From contig JAVGVS010000043.1 in the NCBI GenBank assembly GCA_032718565.1, positions 1,422,595 through 1,486,594 of the forward strand: a stretch of DNA of 64,000 nt, in the 5' to 3' direction. The notes below the pieces were generated by a model that made no database searches, had not been told where the DNA came from, and saw nothing but the letters and a program-made list of their open reading frames with translations. Position numbers and translations under genes: made by a program. Of the stretch, positions 20,515 through 32,904 are shown in pieces (the stretch's first letter is position 1; each line of letters starts with the position of its first letter). The DNA comes from Distichodus sexfasciatus (Eukaryota; Chordata; Actinopteri; Characiformes; Distichodontidae).

Positions 20515-22075
20515 CTTAATGGCGTTTTTTGTGAATTTAGTAGCAAGACAGACTCTCTGGCCTGTCTTTTGCATTCATTTCAACGAATGGTGGAGATGAT
20601 CAATGAACAGCCCGGCTTCTACTTTGGGAATTAATGGGCATTGCCTGGCACTTGCAATTAGGCGAGAGTATTATTGAGTTGTCTTATTGCAGTGTCTAAT
20701 TTGTTATTGCGTGTAACGTCTTGTCTCCCTGGGGCCACCGGCTATGGTGGCGCTCACGCATCATGGCGCATCACTTCCCCCATCACCCCTAACCCCCCAT
20801 CCCCCTTGATCCGGCGATTCGGTTACACGGTGCGGCGTGTCGCCGAAACGAGGCCCGGTTCCAGTTTCGCTCCTTAAATTGCCATGACAAAGAGCAGATA
20901 AAGATGAGGGGGACAGAGTAGATGGAGAAGACGGGAAACAAATAGATGGCGAGATAGTAGAGGCGGTTCGGTTTGACAAGAGGGGGAAAAATAACCAATA
21001 ATAGCCCTGAAATTTAAGCCAGCGCTTCTCCAAATATTTATAACAATGGCTAACATCTCCCAGCTGTCCCTTTTTTTTATTTTGATCTTGCCAGGAATTA
21101 ATTAAAGCCTTTGTCTGACTTTTTTTCTTTGGTAAGAGGGAGGGGGTGAAGAATAAAAAGAATTGCGCTGCAAGCCTAAATGAGCTTATTGAAATTAGCC
21201 AGCTGGAACAGCGGTGCTGCGGTAGACCTCATCTCTAGTCACAAACTCTCCCAAGTCTGGCTCGAGTTCGAGTTACCCTATCTCTCGCTGCTTTTCTCAA
21301 CTTCTCAAAAGATTTTTAATAACATAATGCACGATTCTCCTTCAGCGTGTTGGTCTATTGTCTGGTAATTACCCATTGATATTCTAAACGGCTCGCCGTG
21401 CTCTCTGGCGTGGTGCTGCTGTCTACTTTTCTAGCGCGGCAGATTAACTGTAAACTTCATTATACATCAGACCAGAACCGATTTTCTGTAGATTGCAGGA
21501 TGATTGCTTGAGCTTGAGTGAGTGCTGGAGCGGTTATATTGCCTGCACACCTCCTAGGAAGAATTTGGCTAAGCAAACACGATGAGGGATGAGGGCATTA
21601 AGATCCTTCAACTAAAAGTGGGCAAGGCACTGCAGTCCCAGTCATCAACGAGGCATTATGACACACGCAGACACACATACAACCACACAGACACACACAG
21701 TGTGGGTCCAATGGTTTAAGCATCACTGACTCATTCATTCCATTTCATATTGCCTTCCTTCCTTCTTGCACTAGTGATTGCACAGTGGGACATGTTGTTG
21801 CCACTATAACTCATTTTCATCTGCTTGAAGAGGCAGAATATTATACAATTTCAAGAGGATTTAACTTTCATGTGTACTACTGTAGGTGTAAAGCTGTAGG
21901 CAAATTTTAAAGCTTACCGGCTGTCAGTAAATCGCTTCTCTGTTGGTTGGTTTTGGTGGCGAAATGTTTAACCTAATGTATTTGTGTAATTTTGCAATAT
22001 CTTTCCAGATGATATCTTATGAGGACAACTTTTTTAAGAGACTTGGGCATTTTTATTGCACATCTTCATTAAATG
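20515..22075. other. Single-copy non-coding sequence
   Basis: Compositionally balanced and without repeat hallmarks. Homeodomain-type TAATTA cores occur (AATTAATTAAAGCC near 21097; TAATTACCC near 21365). The region resembles the conserved non-coding blocks of vertebrate gene deserts, but conservation cannot be seen from one sequence. Confidence 0.35.
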
Positions 22076-22299
22076 GGGCAGTTGGTAATATAACATGGAG
22101 TTATACCTGTGATCAGAAGATCACAGGTTCAAGTCCCAGGCAAGTAAAGGTACCACTGAGGTACTCATGAACAAGGTACCATTCTCAAACACTGCTCACT
22201 GGTCCTTCATATATGGGTCAAATGCAGAGGTCACATTTCATTGTGGTGCACTGTGTGCTGTGCTGTGTTGTGTTTACAATGACAAATAATCACTCACTC
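22076..22299 (+). mobile_element. SINE-A, near full length
   Basis: The head GGCAGTTGGTAATATAACATGG is diverged. The B-box region reads CAGGTTCAAGTCCC, the body has CATGAACAAGGTACC and GCAGAGGTCAC, and the end is AATAATCACTCAC. Confidence 0.85.
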
Positions 22300-22453
22300 A
22301 GATAAATGGCACTACAGAGGTCATAACTGGCACCAACAAGCTCCAGTTAGAGACGTCTACACAGATACACAGATGAACAAAAGCAAATGCAATTAACCAT
22401 GAACTAATCAAGTTTCCACACACTTGCTAAGTTAGCTATATATGATATATAAG

Positions 22454-22690
<237 letters not shown>

Positions 22691-23115
22691 TGGCTTACAG
22701 AGTGAGGTCTGGGTCCGCGCACAGCTACCCCAACTCTCTCATAGGGAAGGTTTACAGTGCATCTTTCACTCTCTCCGCTCCTTCACCAACACTGCCAGGC
22801 TGTGTCGTCCCTACGCACAAGGCACACCAAGTCCAGACTGTTCTGCTTTGTTGTTCCCACTGGTGGCACGAGGCCAAGGGCCATCAGAACATCCAGAGCA
22901 TCCTTCTCCGTCTTCAAGAGCCTCCTCTCTTAGATCACTGTCATCTTTTATTACCACTGTCCAAACTTACTGAAGAGACCTTCTTCATCCTCCTACACTT
23001 AGAACTTAGCACTTAGTCCCCACTGTTAGTTATTCCACGGTCCAAAGCTTGAATGTTTTCCCAGTTGTAAATAAGTGATTAAAAGTGTCTCCCAAGTTTA
23101 ATGTAATGTAATATA
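22691..23115 (+). mobile_element. L2/CR1-type LINE 3' fragment
   Basis: Translated pieces across two frames give L-S-A-P-S-P-T-L-P-G-C and later S-V-F-K-like blocks of the LINE C-terminal domain (TCCGTCTTCAAGAGCCTCCT). The end is GTGTCTCCCAAGTTTAATG followed by TAATGTAAT, a typical L2 tail. Frames are broken. Confidence 0.65.
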
Positions 23116-23132
23116 TAACATCAAAGTACATA

Positions 23133-23375
23133 GAGTGAGTGATTATTTGTCATTGTGAACACACCACAGCACAGCACACAGTGCACCACAACAAAATGCG
23201 ACCTCTGCATTTAACCCATCCGTGAAGGAGCAGTGGGGTAGCCAATAAGCTACTTCTGAGGAGTAGTGCTTAGACAGTACTCTGCTCATGAGTACTTAGT
23301 GGTAACTTTATCGCCCTGATTCAGTGACCTTCTGATCACGGGGCAACACCCTACCGTTACGCCACCAACTGCCCA
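23133..23375 (-). mobile_element. SINE-A, full length, inverted
   Basis: Read on the - strand: GGGCAGTTGGTGGCGTAACGG head (A-box-like), GATCAGAAGGTCAC, CATGAGCAG, GGAGCAGTGG (inverse) and the AATAATCACTCAC end. Confidence 0.88.
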
Positions 23376-23697
23376 TATGGAATTTAAGTCAAATAATGTC
23401 TGTAAGGGGCAAAGGAATGGTAAGAAACCACAGTGCATAGACAGTGTATAGAAACATGTAATTGCTTCTATAAAAGCTACTGTAAGAGCCTTAGGCAGAT
23501 TTAATGAATAATGTTTTGTAGTTAAAATAGTTCTACAGAAATACTTTGGTTATAATAATATATTTTATTGCTTTTCCTAATGTCTGAGTTTAACTCAGAT
23601 AAATCTGAAGGTGAGACTACTTGCTTAAACATATTTTACTTGAAAAACATCTTTTAATACAAGACCTATCTTCATTTTATGATTAAGTTCAAAATGT
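23376..23697. other. AT-rich unassigned sequence
   Basis: No gene or recognised repeat. Confidence 0.4.
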
Positions 23698-24475
23698 CGA
23701 GAAGATACGAGAGAAGAGAAGAAGATGCAAGAGAAGGTGAGAGAAGATGAGGAGGATGAGGAGATAGTAAGAGATAAGATGATGAGAGATGTTAAGAATA
23801 GAGAAGACAAGAGAAGTGAAGAGGAGCAAAGGAGGGTGATGAGATAAGAAAAAGAGAAGAAGGAGAAGGAAAGAGAAGATAAGAGAAGGGAAGACATTAG
23901 AAGATGAGAGAAGAAGAGAAAAGAGAAGATGAGAGTAAAGAGAAGAGGAGGAAAGGAGGCTGAAAGAGAAGAGAATATTAGATGGAGAGAAGAGAAGGGA
24001 AGACGAGAAGTGCGAAGAAGGGAAAAGAAGAGAAAAGGGGGGAAGAAAAGACAAAAGAAGAAAAGGAGGATGATGAGAGAAGAGAAGAGAAGAGGAAGAG
24101 AGGAGGAGAGTGGAGAACAGATGAGATGATGGGAGAAGTGAAGAGGAGAAAAGAGAAGGAAAGAGAAGAGAAGAGAAGGCAAAAAGACAAGAAAAGAAGA
24201 CGAGAGGAAAAGAAATATTAGTGAGGAAGGGAAAAGAGAGATGGAGAAAAGAGAGAAGAGATTGGAGAACAGAAGAGATGATGACAACGAAGAAAGGAGA
24301 ATGAACGAGAAGAGAACATAATAGAAGAGAAGAGAAGGGAAGATAAGAGAAGATGAGAGAAGAGGCAAAACGAGAAAAGAATATAAGAGAGGAAAAAGAA
24401 GAAGGAAGGAGGGAAGAAAGGAGAGTAAGAGAGGAGAAGAGAAGAGAGAAGACTAAATTAGAGAAGAGAAGCAGT
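23698..24475. repeat. 780-bp polypurine (GA/GAA) tract
   Basis: On the + strand this is nearly all A and G, mainly GAAGAGAAGAGA, GAGAAGAT and GGAAAAGA units, with scattered T and C. The L/S-rich (-) and R/E/K-rich (+) frames reaching 270 codons are composition, not genes. Homopurine tracts of this size can form triplex or H-DNA. Confidence 0.9.
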
Positions 24476-25897
24476 GTGCGGGCAGCTGTGGAGGTAAACA
24501 TTCACCCACAGTCAAAAGGCACGAGCACGACTTAGAACACAAACCCTCAGCCTGGAAACTCTTTTGATCTGTAGACTCACTGAAATATTGATTCATGCAC
24601 GGTACAGTCAGCCCAGCTCAGCTCGACAGCCCCCTCCACACACACACACACACACACACACACCGCCATGCCATGGGGCGGGAGCTTGAACAGGCTCCTC
24701 TCTGAACAGTCGCCCCCATACGGACAACAGGTGGCCCCAGCGCTATGGACTCCCACCAGGCCCGAGCCAGCCTTCTATTTTCTCCCCAGTTGCCAGCAGC
24801 AGGAATTGGGCCATGAGATCAAAACGGGAACGTAGGGACGGCGCCATCGGAGGGGCCTACATCTCACTAACTCCTACCCCGAGCCACTCACCTCGAGCCG
24901 CGGTGCCATCTCGATATTTAACGACGCGGCTTGAAGTGGCTCAAAAAATGTTATGCAGATTTGCCAAATCGTGCATCTCCGTATTCATGAATATGGATAA
25001 CTGAATTAGCTTACAGTGAGCGAAGCTCCGCCAGAAAATATGAATAAACAAGCCCGAAATGTCATCACGCTATCATGCATTAGTACTTTACCTTCGCCGC
25101 TGTCTTAGCGACGCCGGGCCGATCAAGCTTACGCGAGAGCCGCGAGCCATGTGGCGAACCGAAAAGACCAGAAAAAACGTTTTAATTCCGACGGTGGTGG
25201 GTACTTTATTAAATGTCAATTTGGTATTAATTCAGAGCAAAGTTTAAATAAAATTGTGTCTATTAATCATCTCTGCCGCCCAGTGGGCTGCTAATCTAAA
25301 AACGCTTTGGGGTTAGCTCGTTAGTCACCAAGGACCTGATTGTTAATGCTCCACTATTGTCCTCTTTTTCACCGGCTGGCCATTTATTTTTGTTGGTTCG
25401 GTATACTCTTGTTAATTATTAAATTACTTTTTTTCTTCCCTTCTTTCCCTCGCCCCCGCGACACTTCTCGCGATAACTATCACCAGAGCTATGGGGAGTA
25501 AGGAGGAGACGAGGAAAGAGAGGATGTAGCGCCAGTCTGTGGGTCGTGGAATACCAAATGGATATTGATCTCTATATTGAGTAACCCACGCCATTCGCTC
25601 TCCACCCGTGCTGCTGCGTCGCTTAAATTATGCGATGATAAACCATTAGAATATTTCTGTAACAATGGATTTGGTACCGAACTTCCCAATTCGCGGTGGT
25701 GATGACTGCTTCGCACTGCGATCATTACCAAAGGAGCGATGATTCTGCGGTTGCTGTACGCACGGTATTATAGATTTGCATTTCAGGTCGTCAGGAAAAG
25801 TTCCAGTTCTCTGTGTCCACTTTTCTGCAGATTTATCATTCTTTGGTTTTCTGAACAAAACTATTTCTTTAAATGAATAATGACTTTTACTGCTTAA
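24476..25897. other. Single-copy non-coding sequence
   Basis: Contains a (CA)n at about 24639-24662. The stretch 24900-25870 is CpG-bearing and rich in TAAT and ATTA cores (TGAATTAGCTTACAG near 25001; AATTATTAAATTAC near 25414) and is a reasonable conserved-element candidate. No coding frame supported. Confidence 0.35.
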
Positions 25898-26145
25898 TGC
25901 TCATGGGTCACAGGGACCGGAGCCTATCCCGGGACTACCGGACCAACCCTGGCCGGGCACCAACACACTGCAGGGCACACACACACTCATAAGTCACACC
26001 TGTGCGCAATCCATGCTGGGGCTGTCCACTGCTCCTTCACAGATGGGTCAAATGCAGAGGTCACATTTCGTTATGGTGCACTGTGTGCTGTGGTGTGTTC
26101 ACAAAGACAAATAATTACTCACTTCTTGCGCCACCGTGCCGCCCT
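25898..26145 (-). mobile_element. SINE-B, inverted, with a SINE-A 3' fragment in its middle
   Basis: The left part CCGGAGCCTATCCCGGGACTA and CCAACACACTGCAGGGCAC is the 3' body of SINE-B. The right end CTTGCGCCACCGTGCCGCCC is its 5' head. Between them, 26029-26127 is a + strand SINE-A tail (GGGTCAAATGCAGAGGTCAC to AATAATTACTCAC) replacing the SINE-B middle. Confidence 0.75.
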
Positions 26146-26181
26146 TCATGTCTGACTCATGCCAGTTGCACTCAATGAAAC

Positions 26182-26853
26182 TTTTAGGGTGTGTTCACAC
26201 CAGGAAAGTCTGTTGAGAGAAGAAACTGAAATGTTTACTTTTTAAAGTACCTCTAAGTCTCTATGCGCAGTGTGTGATGCTAAAGGCGGAAGCTGGGCCT
26301 GAACACACCGCGGAGATTTTATGTGCATGCCTTTGTCCTGGTTTATAAGAAGCTGCATAAGTTTGCTGGAAATATTTGAGCTGCCAAGAGCGTTGATGCA
26401 ACGAAGTTTTAGAACATGATGCTAGTAATTAAGAACGGTGAAGACTTGCTGCAAGACGGCTGCGAATGAGAGATTCTCTTCCACGTTAACCCACAGCTCA
26501 TTTCATAGCACTGGCTATACACGTCTGTGTGTGTTGTGTAGTTATACAAAGAATGGCTTCCTGTACTGGCGCGACAACGCACGGGAAGTCTGTTAAATCC
26601 AAAAAAAGGTATGCTTTTGCCATTGGGTCGATCCAGGTCGGGTTGTTTTCACACCTCAAACGAACCGTATCAGACGTCGTTTGGAAGCAAACCGAGACCA
26701 CCTCTTCAGCTGGGTCTTGGTGCGCTTGTTTGGTCCGCACCTGAGTTCGAGTGCTTGTATTCCACACCTACCCAAAAAGTCAGAACCAAGGGAGGAAACG
26801 AATTTGGGTTGGTTTTAAGCGAACTAAACAAGGCAGGTGTGAATACAGCCTTA
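26182..26853. mobile_element. Non-autonomous DNA transposon, GGTGTGTTCACACC termini
   Basis: The left end TTTAGGGTGTGTTCACACC pairs with the reverse complement of the right end, CTAAGGCTGTATTCACACC. GAAAC occurs outside both ends. The right half, with TTAGTTCGCTTAAAACC (read on -), resembles a common fish MITE-like element. There is no transposase. Confidence 0.6.
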
Positions 26854-28864
26854 GAAACACAGATGATACAGATGATTAGCTCAATGCTCTTGTTGTGATG
26901 GAAGAACCATCTAAATAAGTTGTTGTTTTTTCCTTCAATATCTATCCTGGAATTAGTATGCTTTTGTCTCAACCCTAAAGCAGTCTGTTCCCTGTTTCTT
27001 AAGTCCTTGCTGGTCTCAACCATAGGGTAACTGGGTGGGGGTGGCAACAAGGTACTTTTAGTTGCCAGTTCAGTTTGTTTGAATTTTAAAAAATGTTTTT
27101 ACTTGTTTACACCATTTTAAAAGTGTATCAGTTTACGAGGGAAAAGTTAATTTTACTGTATATACGCTGTACAGTATATCAGTTATAAGAAAGAAAAACA
27201 CATTGTTCCCCAGACAATTCCAGCTTCTAAAGAATGTGTTCTTGAAAAGCTGCTATTACCGTTGCATTTGCCGTAAGGCCAGTTTGTGCAGCTCCACAAA
27301 GGATTGCCTGATGCACCGTCCGGAATCTGAGGATTCTGAAAAATGGAACTCAACAGTTTCATGTCTTGAATGTAAACGTATTGCCTATCTGGATACCCAG
27401 CAGTGGCCCCAGAAGGTTGTGCGGATGCTGGAGGAGAAGGAATGGTTATGCCCATAACATCACCTCGATTGGACCGTGAGCAGTCGGAGCGAATGTCTGC
27501 AGATGGAGCCGTTAGTTCGGCAGACCACCTGTGGCTGTGGGGAAAGCGTGGAGTTTCTGAGGAGAGCTGGAATTGTTGAATAATGTAAAAGCGCTTTTCA
27601 CTGGCGGGCCGGAGTTTTTGCTCTCTCTATTGCATCAGCACACCTCATGCATTTGTTTTAAAGCTTATTGGCGCAAACAGTCCTGTTTGCCATGATTGCC
27701 CAATTCATTAACCAGCCCATGCCGGGCCAAGTGTAAGAATTGCATTTGTTTTGTTAGTTTTTCTTGATGCCCATGACTGCAGCATTGCTTAAAGCTCGCA
27801 ACCTCGGTGTGGAATGTAGTTAGCTGTTTTTTTGTAGGTAAAGCTTTTATCCTTTCTAGCTCAGGTACATTTGAGATGGATAATGCTTTTTAGGCTATAC
27901 AGGATAGCACAATTGACCATTTTTTTATTTCTTCAAAAATTCTTGGTCAATTTGCACATTCGACAGCACTAATAAAAAAGGGGGACGTTAGTCCACCATC
28001 CAGGGTCTCGGCCCCAATTTTTCTCTGCTAATTTCTAGCCTTTTTATTACAAAGCTTCACCGGAATCTAATTTTTGAGGATGGAACCCATCTCCTATAGA
28101 TTTCTTCCTTGGTACTACGAAGGTGAATTCATCAAGGATTCTTTTTCTTGGCACAATGGTGATGATATCTCTGACTAAAAGTAATAATTGAAGAGGGTTT
28201 TGAGTGAGCCCTATATTCCCCCGTGCTAAGAGAACGAGTGAGTGAGTGAGGAGTGAGAGAGAGAGCGAGCGAAAGAGAAAACACCAGCTCATGTGCAAGT
28301 GCAGGAAGACGCCCATTCTATTTTTTTTTAAAGCACTCAATTATGCACGCAGCTTGCTTCCATATGTTTACTGGCCAATTCCTTGCTTACAAGTGACCTG
28401 TGTGGGGCAAATAAAGGTCAGGTTAAATCAGGGAGGGCCGGCGCTCGACCGGATTGCGCGGGTTCGTGCGTCCCCGCGCTAGCAGCACTAATTCTCAGAT
28501 CAGTTCCAATAATAAAATGCATATTGTAAATGTCAAACCATGGCAGGCCAGGAGTAATCCACCTCTGTTGGGAAATAACGGATAGTCTCAAAGATACACT
28601 TCTGCGTGAGAACACAAAAGGTGACTCGTATATCCACGGAAGGTTGGTTTGGTTTTGCCCACCGCCAGTACACTTTTGCTGGTGGTTGTTCGCTGCAATC
28701 TTAAGGTTCTTCCGGCGACACAGGCTGGTAAAGTAAATATTATTCGGGGTTTTCAAAGTGAAATTTTAAGATGGTTTTATTAAACGAAAGTTAAGAAGTT
28801 CAATCCAAACATGCTTACATCAAAAACAAATAACTCAAACCAAAAGTTAATTGAATCAAATAAC
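26854..28864. other. Single-copy or unassigned sequence
   Basis: The 84-codon + strand frame at 27203-27457 has no recognised domain. (GA)n-like sequence lies near 28226-28285. A GC-rich patch at 28430-28495 (GGCCGGCGCTCGACCGG) stands out from the AT-rich surroundings. No gene can be supported. Confidence 0.35.
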
Positions 28865-28865
28865 C

Positions 28866-29095
28866 ACCCCAGGTAGTGTAGTGTTAGGCATCACCGCATT
28901 TGAAGCGCTGCCGTTCAAATCCCAGTAGCGTACCACTGGACTTGGCATTAGTAAGGCATTGTCCCTAAATGACTGCATGTCTATGCTCTAGCTGCTCCAA
29001 TTGCTTTTTTCTGAATAATTTTATGCTGTATTTCATTGTGGTGTGCTGTGCTGTGGTGTGTCTACATTGACACATAATCACTCATTTTCTAGATC
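28866..29095 (+). mobile_element. SINE-A, old diverged copy
   Basis: GTAGTGTAGTGTTAGGCATC (head) and CGTTCAAATCCCAG (B-box-like), then a diverged body. The end has TGTGGTGTGCTGTGCTGTGG and CATAATCACTCAT. Confidence 0.65.
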
Positions 29096-29130
29096 TTAAC
29101 TCTCTCACTCCATTGTAATTTACAATATAT

Positions 29131-30308
29131 CTCCCCTTATAAAGGGTTATAAATGATTTATAATCAGGTTGTTAATTTGGTTGTAGACCGCAGTGTTAAA
29201 CAAGCTATAACAGTTCACTATTTGGAAGGATTTCTAGAAGCGTGGCTTAGCTTTATCTTGTGCTTTGTATCAGGTAGAATGTTAAACGGTTACCCATCAG
29301 CTATTTGTTACCACGCTTGTTACTATTAAAAACACTAGTAGAAATTTATGGCTTGCGGCAGTATTTTTTTCTCCTTATTAAGTGTTTTTGACTTTTTTGA
29401 TGAGTTACTACACATCAGATGTCAGTTATTTGCCTAAATCAGAATTGGCATTTCGCCCCACTGATTATCTTTCCTGACGTGAACCCCCTGCCCATACCCG
29501 GCTATAAATTGTACAAAGAAATACATTGACTTGTGAGCACCCCAGTGGCTGGATTTAAAAGAGAACCAGATAATCAAGGAAACACATGCCGCTAATCGCT
29601 AGTATTTCGAGACTAAGCCCTGCCCTTTCAGACCAGTCTTACCTTTTGTATGTCTTCGTCTTTTCTCGAATCTGTCACGATGAATGGGTCTTCCCAATTC
29701 TATTTCAAGACCAGCCGAGACCACAACTCTGAGAGTATTACTGTTAATGAACTGTTTACGTTGGATTGGATAACTTTTCACTTCATGTGCAACCAATGAG
29801 CATTGTCAACGCTGCTACCTCTTCACCACAGATGAAGTCGGGTTGTCTGGGAAAGTGATGTCAAAATAATCACTATTTAGCAACTAGCTTGGTCTTTAAG
29901 GAGCAAAACAAAAGAGAGGAATAAACGTACAATGTTGCTTAGTGTAGCTCGGTTTTGGGTTGGCATCTTCACTTATTTGTCATGTGGTGCAAAATACGCA
30001 TTAACGGGCCCTCGAATTCTGTCTTGCCTCAACCTGGTCTTGCCTGGGGTCTTGGTCTCGCCTAACCTGGTCTCTAGTCTCTGCCCTTCAAAAGGCATTG
30101 TCTCGGTTTCCCTTTACACACTCTGGCCTCAGATTAGAATTCCCCAGGTCTGACTACAACTTCTACATCTGCAAAAAATAACGATTCAGCATCATCAGTA
30201 TCCCAACAGCAAAAGGCTTATCATCACTGCATATTAATAATATGAAAACTGCCCTCAACCTAATTAACAAACTGATTATAAATCATTTATGACCCATTAT
30301 AAGGGAAG
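29131..30308. mobile_element. DNA transposon with about 50-bp inverted repeats
   Basis: The left end CCCCTTATAAAGGGTTATAA continues AATGATTTATAATCAGGTTG. The right end, read inversely, is TCCCTTATAATGGGTCATAA continuing AATGATTTATAATCAGTTTG. The interior carries no transposase and contains a GGTCTTG/GGTCTCG-rich patch near 30020-30100. The superfamily was not identified. Confidence 0.7.
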
Positions 30309-30518
30309 CCTTATCGTAAAACGATACTCACATAATGGAAAAGGTCTGGAAGAAAGCACGATAATGGTTAAAGTTAAGATATATTTTAGCTCAATCCAAA
30401 CTCTTAAGCATGAAGTTCTAATCTGAGTAGGAACAGTACTGTTTTTACCACACAGAGTACAGTTCAAGTCAGGTAGTGGTAGGGCGGTAATTAGAGAGCT
30501 GTTCCTGTGGTTTATGGT

Positions 30519-30578
30519 TGCAGAGGTCACTCTGTGCTGTGGTGTGTTCGCAATGACAACTAATCACTAACTTCCACT
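30519..30578 (+). mobile_element. SINE-A, 3' end fragment
   Basis: TTGCAGAGGTCAC, CTGTGCTGTGGTGTGTTC and ACTAATCACTAAC; only the last 60 bp are present, immediately outside the preceding element. Confidence 0.6.
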
Positions 30579-31047
30579 CAAAGTAACAGGTCCTAAACTT
30601 TTAGGCACACTTTCCCAGAATAGGATTAAGTCAATGCCTAGACTAGTGTCAGTTTCAGTGGGGAATCTTCATTGTTACTGCAGTTTGGTCCAAGTCTAGG
30701 CTCGAGAACCCAGCCTAAATGTTTAAGCATACTTTGTACACATTTCTATATTTATTTACTAAATTAATTTTACTTCGATATTGTTTGAGACATTTTAACC
30801 TCAATTGGAAGTATACTTTCATGTATTGTATTGTTTGGAAACGACATGGGACATTATTATTAAGCTTTGGGTGCTAATTCCTGAACAAGCCCGGAGACTG
30901 TCCCTTTGGTTAGGGAATAAAAGTTTACTAAATGTAATTCTTAAAATTCTAAATAATCTATCTTCTGTTTTGACCTATAATATCCAATCAAATAGTCTTC
31001 ATATATATATATATATACATACATATAGTACTATATATATGTATATA
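30579..31047. other. AT-rich unassigned sequence
   Basis: A degenerate TATA/TACATA repeat lies at 31000-31047 next to the following Tc1 element. No gene. Confidence 0.4.
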
Positions 31048-31605
31048 TAGTACTGTGCAAAAGTTTTAGGCAGGTGTGAAAAAATGCTGTAAACAAAGAA
31101 TGTTTTCAGAAATATAAATAATGATTGTTTTTTATCAATTTACAAAATGCAAAGTGAGCGAACAAAAGAAAAATCTAAATCAAATCAATATTTGGTGTTA
31201 CTACCTTTTGTTATAGGTACACTTGCACAAAGTCAGGGATTTTGTAGGATTATAGTCATTATATTATTTTGTAGGATTATAGTCATTATATTATTTTGTA
31301 GTCATTATATTATTTTGTAGGATTATAGGATTATAGATCTGTGGTTAGTTCTCCAAGATGTTTGGAACAACCTACCAGCCGAGTTCCTTCAAAAACCGTG
31401 TGCAAGTGTACCTAGAAGAACTGATGCTGTTTTGAAGGCGAAGGGTGGTCACACCAAATATTGATTTGATTTAGATTTCTCTTTTGCTCATTCACTGCAT
31501 TTTGTTGACTGATGAAAATAAATGATTAACACTTCCATTTTTGAAAGCATTCTTTGTTTACAGCATTTTCTCACACCTGCCTAGAACTGCCTTTTCACAG
31601 TACTG
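31048..31605 (+). mobile_element. Tc1/mariner deletion derivative, copy 1
   Basis: The ends AGTACTGTGCAAAAGTTTTA and its inverse lie inside TA dinucleotides. The last 42 codons of a Tc1-type transposase remain (31339-31464: D-V-W-N-N-L-P-A-E-F and A-V-L-K-A-K-G-G-H-T-K-Y-stop). A 25-30-bp unit, TTTGTAGGATTATAGTCAT, is tandemly repeated at about 31230-31335; copy 2 at 43808 has far fewer units. Confidence 0.88.
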
Positions 31606-32439
31606 TACATATATTATAGTACATATATTATAGTAAACATTACTGAGAAGCGCATCATGAAATCGTGTAGGCGCAATTAAGCGCACAGCTCCAGACTTTT
31701 ATTTAACCGTATTGTATCATTTAAACAGAAGCCAGGCCAACAGCGGAGCCGGAAGGGTTGAAATTATTTCGGGAGGGGTTTGGGGGTGCAATCAGGTGCA
31801 GGAGAACTGAAGGTGAGCGTGAGTCACTCCCGACATTATCGGCACTTGTTTCGGCAGCAATGTCAGAGACAAAGACAGATCCTCCTTTTATCCGGAGGCC
31901 TTCTTCATCACGACACGTGGCGGGGGCGGCGGCGGAGGAGGAGAGTGGGGTGGGGGGAATGACTAACGGCCTATTGTGTAATTAATGAGGACAGTGTTGA
32001 TTTCCGCAGATAATTTAGCACGCTTGCAAGCGTTTGACTCCTGATCCTCATTTACCCTCTCTCTCTCTCTCTCTTTCTGTGTCTCCTTTGTAACATATAA
32101 ACAGTATGTTAAACTTAGACAAGTTGCGCTACACATGTATTTGTACGCTACACAGGCTTATACACACTACATGCTCGCAGATGCTCCTATCCATCTGCGC
32201 ATACACACACACACACACACACACACACGCTAACTTGTTCACACTCTGTAGAACAATGTAAAGACCTGAAGTAAAAGCACTTAAGCAAGTGATCTCAGGG
32301 GATAAACGCCACCGTAGGCACTTTTCCACAACCACGCTTATGTGCTCACAGGTACGAAAGAACGTGATGGAGGAATATGCAGTGAGGGGGCGATAAAGAG
32401 TCAATTACCATAAACTACAACACTTTCCTCCTTTTGCAT
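31606..32439. other. Unassigned non-coding sequence with microsatellites
   Basis: (CT)n near 32056-32075 and (CA)n near 32201-32229; a GC-rich patch at 31915-31960. No gene. Confidence 0.4.
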
Positions 32440-32625
32440 ACGCATTTACGACATTTAGCAGATCCAGAGCGACTTCCATTTTCCTGATTTCAGGGTCAGT
32501 CTCTCTGGAGCAATTTGGGGAAAAGGGCCTTGCTCAGGAACCAAGCAGCAGAGGTAGGATTTCAATCCTCAGTCTGATCCAGGAGCAAGTTTCCTACCAC
32601 TAGACCACCATCAACCTTGCTTTTT
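32440..32625 (-). mobile_element. SINE-C (tRNA-like head, L2-like tail), inverted
   Basis: Read on the - strand, the head GGTGGTCTAGTGGTAGG is followed by CCTGAGCAAGGCCCTTTTCC and a tail GTCGCTCTGGATCTGCTAAATG. That tail matches the end of the L2 copy at 58321-58360, which suggests mobilisation by L2. Confidence 0.75.
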
Positions 32626-32629
32626 TGTG

Positions 32630-32860
32630 TCTTGCTGATTACCTGTAACCCTTATGTGCCACACCTGTTCCACTTCCTGTTTAAAGGCTCTTTAGACTGT
32701 GATATCTTTCTTACCAAGCCATGGTTTGGAGATCAAGCCTGCCTGGTCCTTTATTCCTCTATTTGACTGATTATCTTGTTTTAATAAAACCAGCTTGGAG
32801 CGTTTGCACTTGTTGCTTACTCGTTTCTGGTTTGTGAAAGGACTGTAGAAGTAGATTTAT
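32630..32860 (+). mobile_element. Possible LTR-derived fragment
   Basis: CACACCTGTTCCACTTCCTG and GTTTTAATAAAACCAGCTTGG resemble the R/U5 part of fish Gypsy-type LTRs, with a polyadenylation signal. No boundaries were found. Confidence 0.3.
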
Positions 32861-32904
32861 GTAATCCCATTCTGGAATGATGAACGAATATATATTTTCT
32901 TGCA

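Noticed and set aside
23625..24501. Open frames of up to 270 codons on the - strand
   Set aside because: They are Ser/Leu/Phe-rich translations of a purine-only tract, open in several frames, with no domain.
27203..27457. 84-codon + strand frame as a small gene
   Set aside because: Cys-rich appearance only; no recognisable fold and no supporting neighbour.
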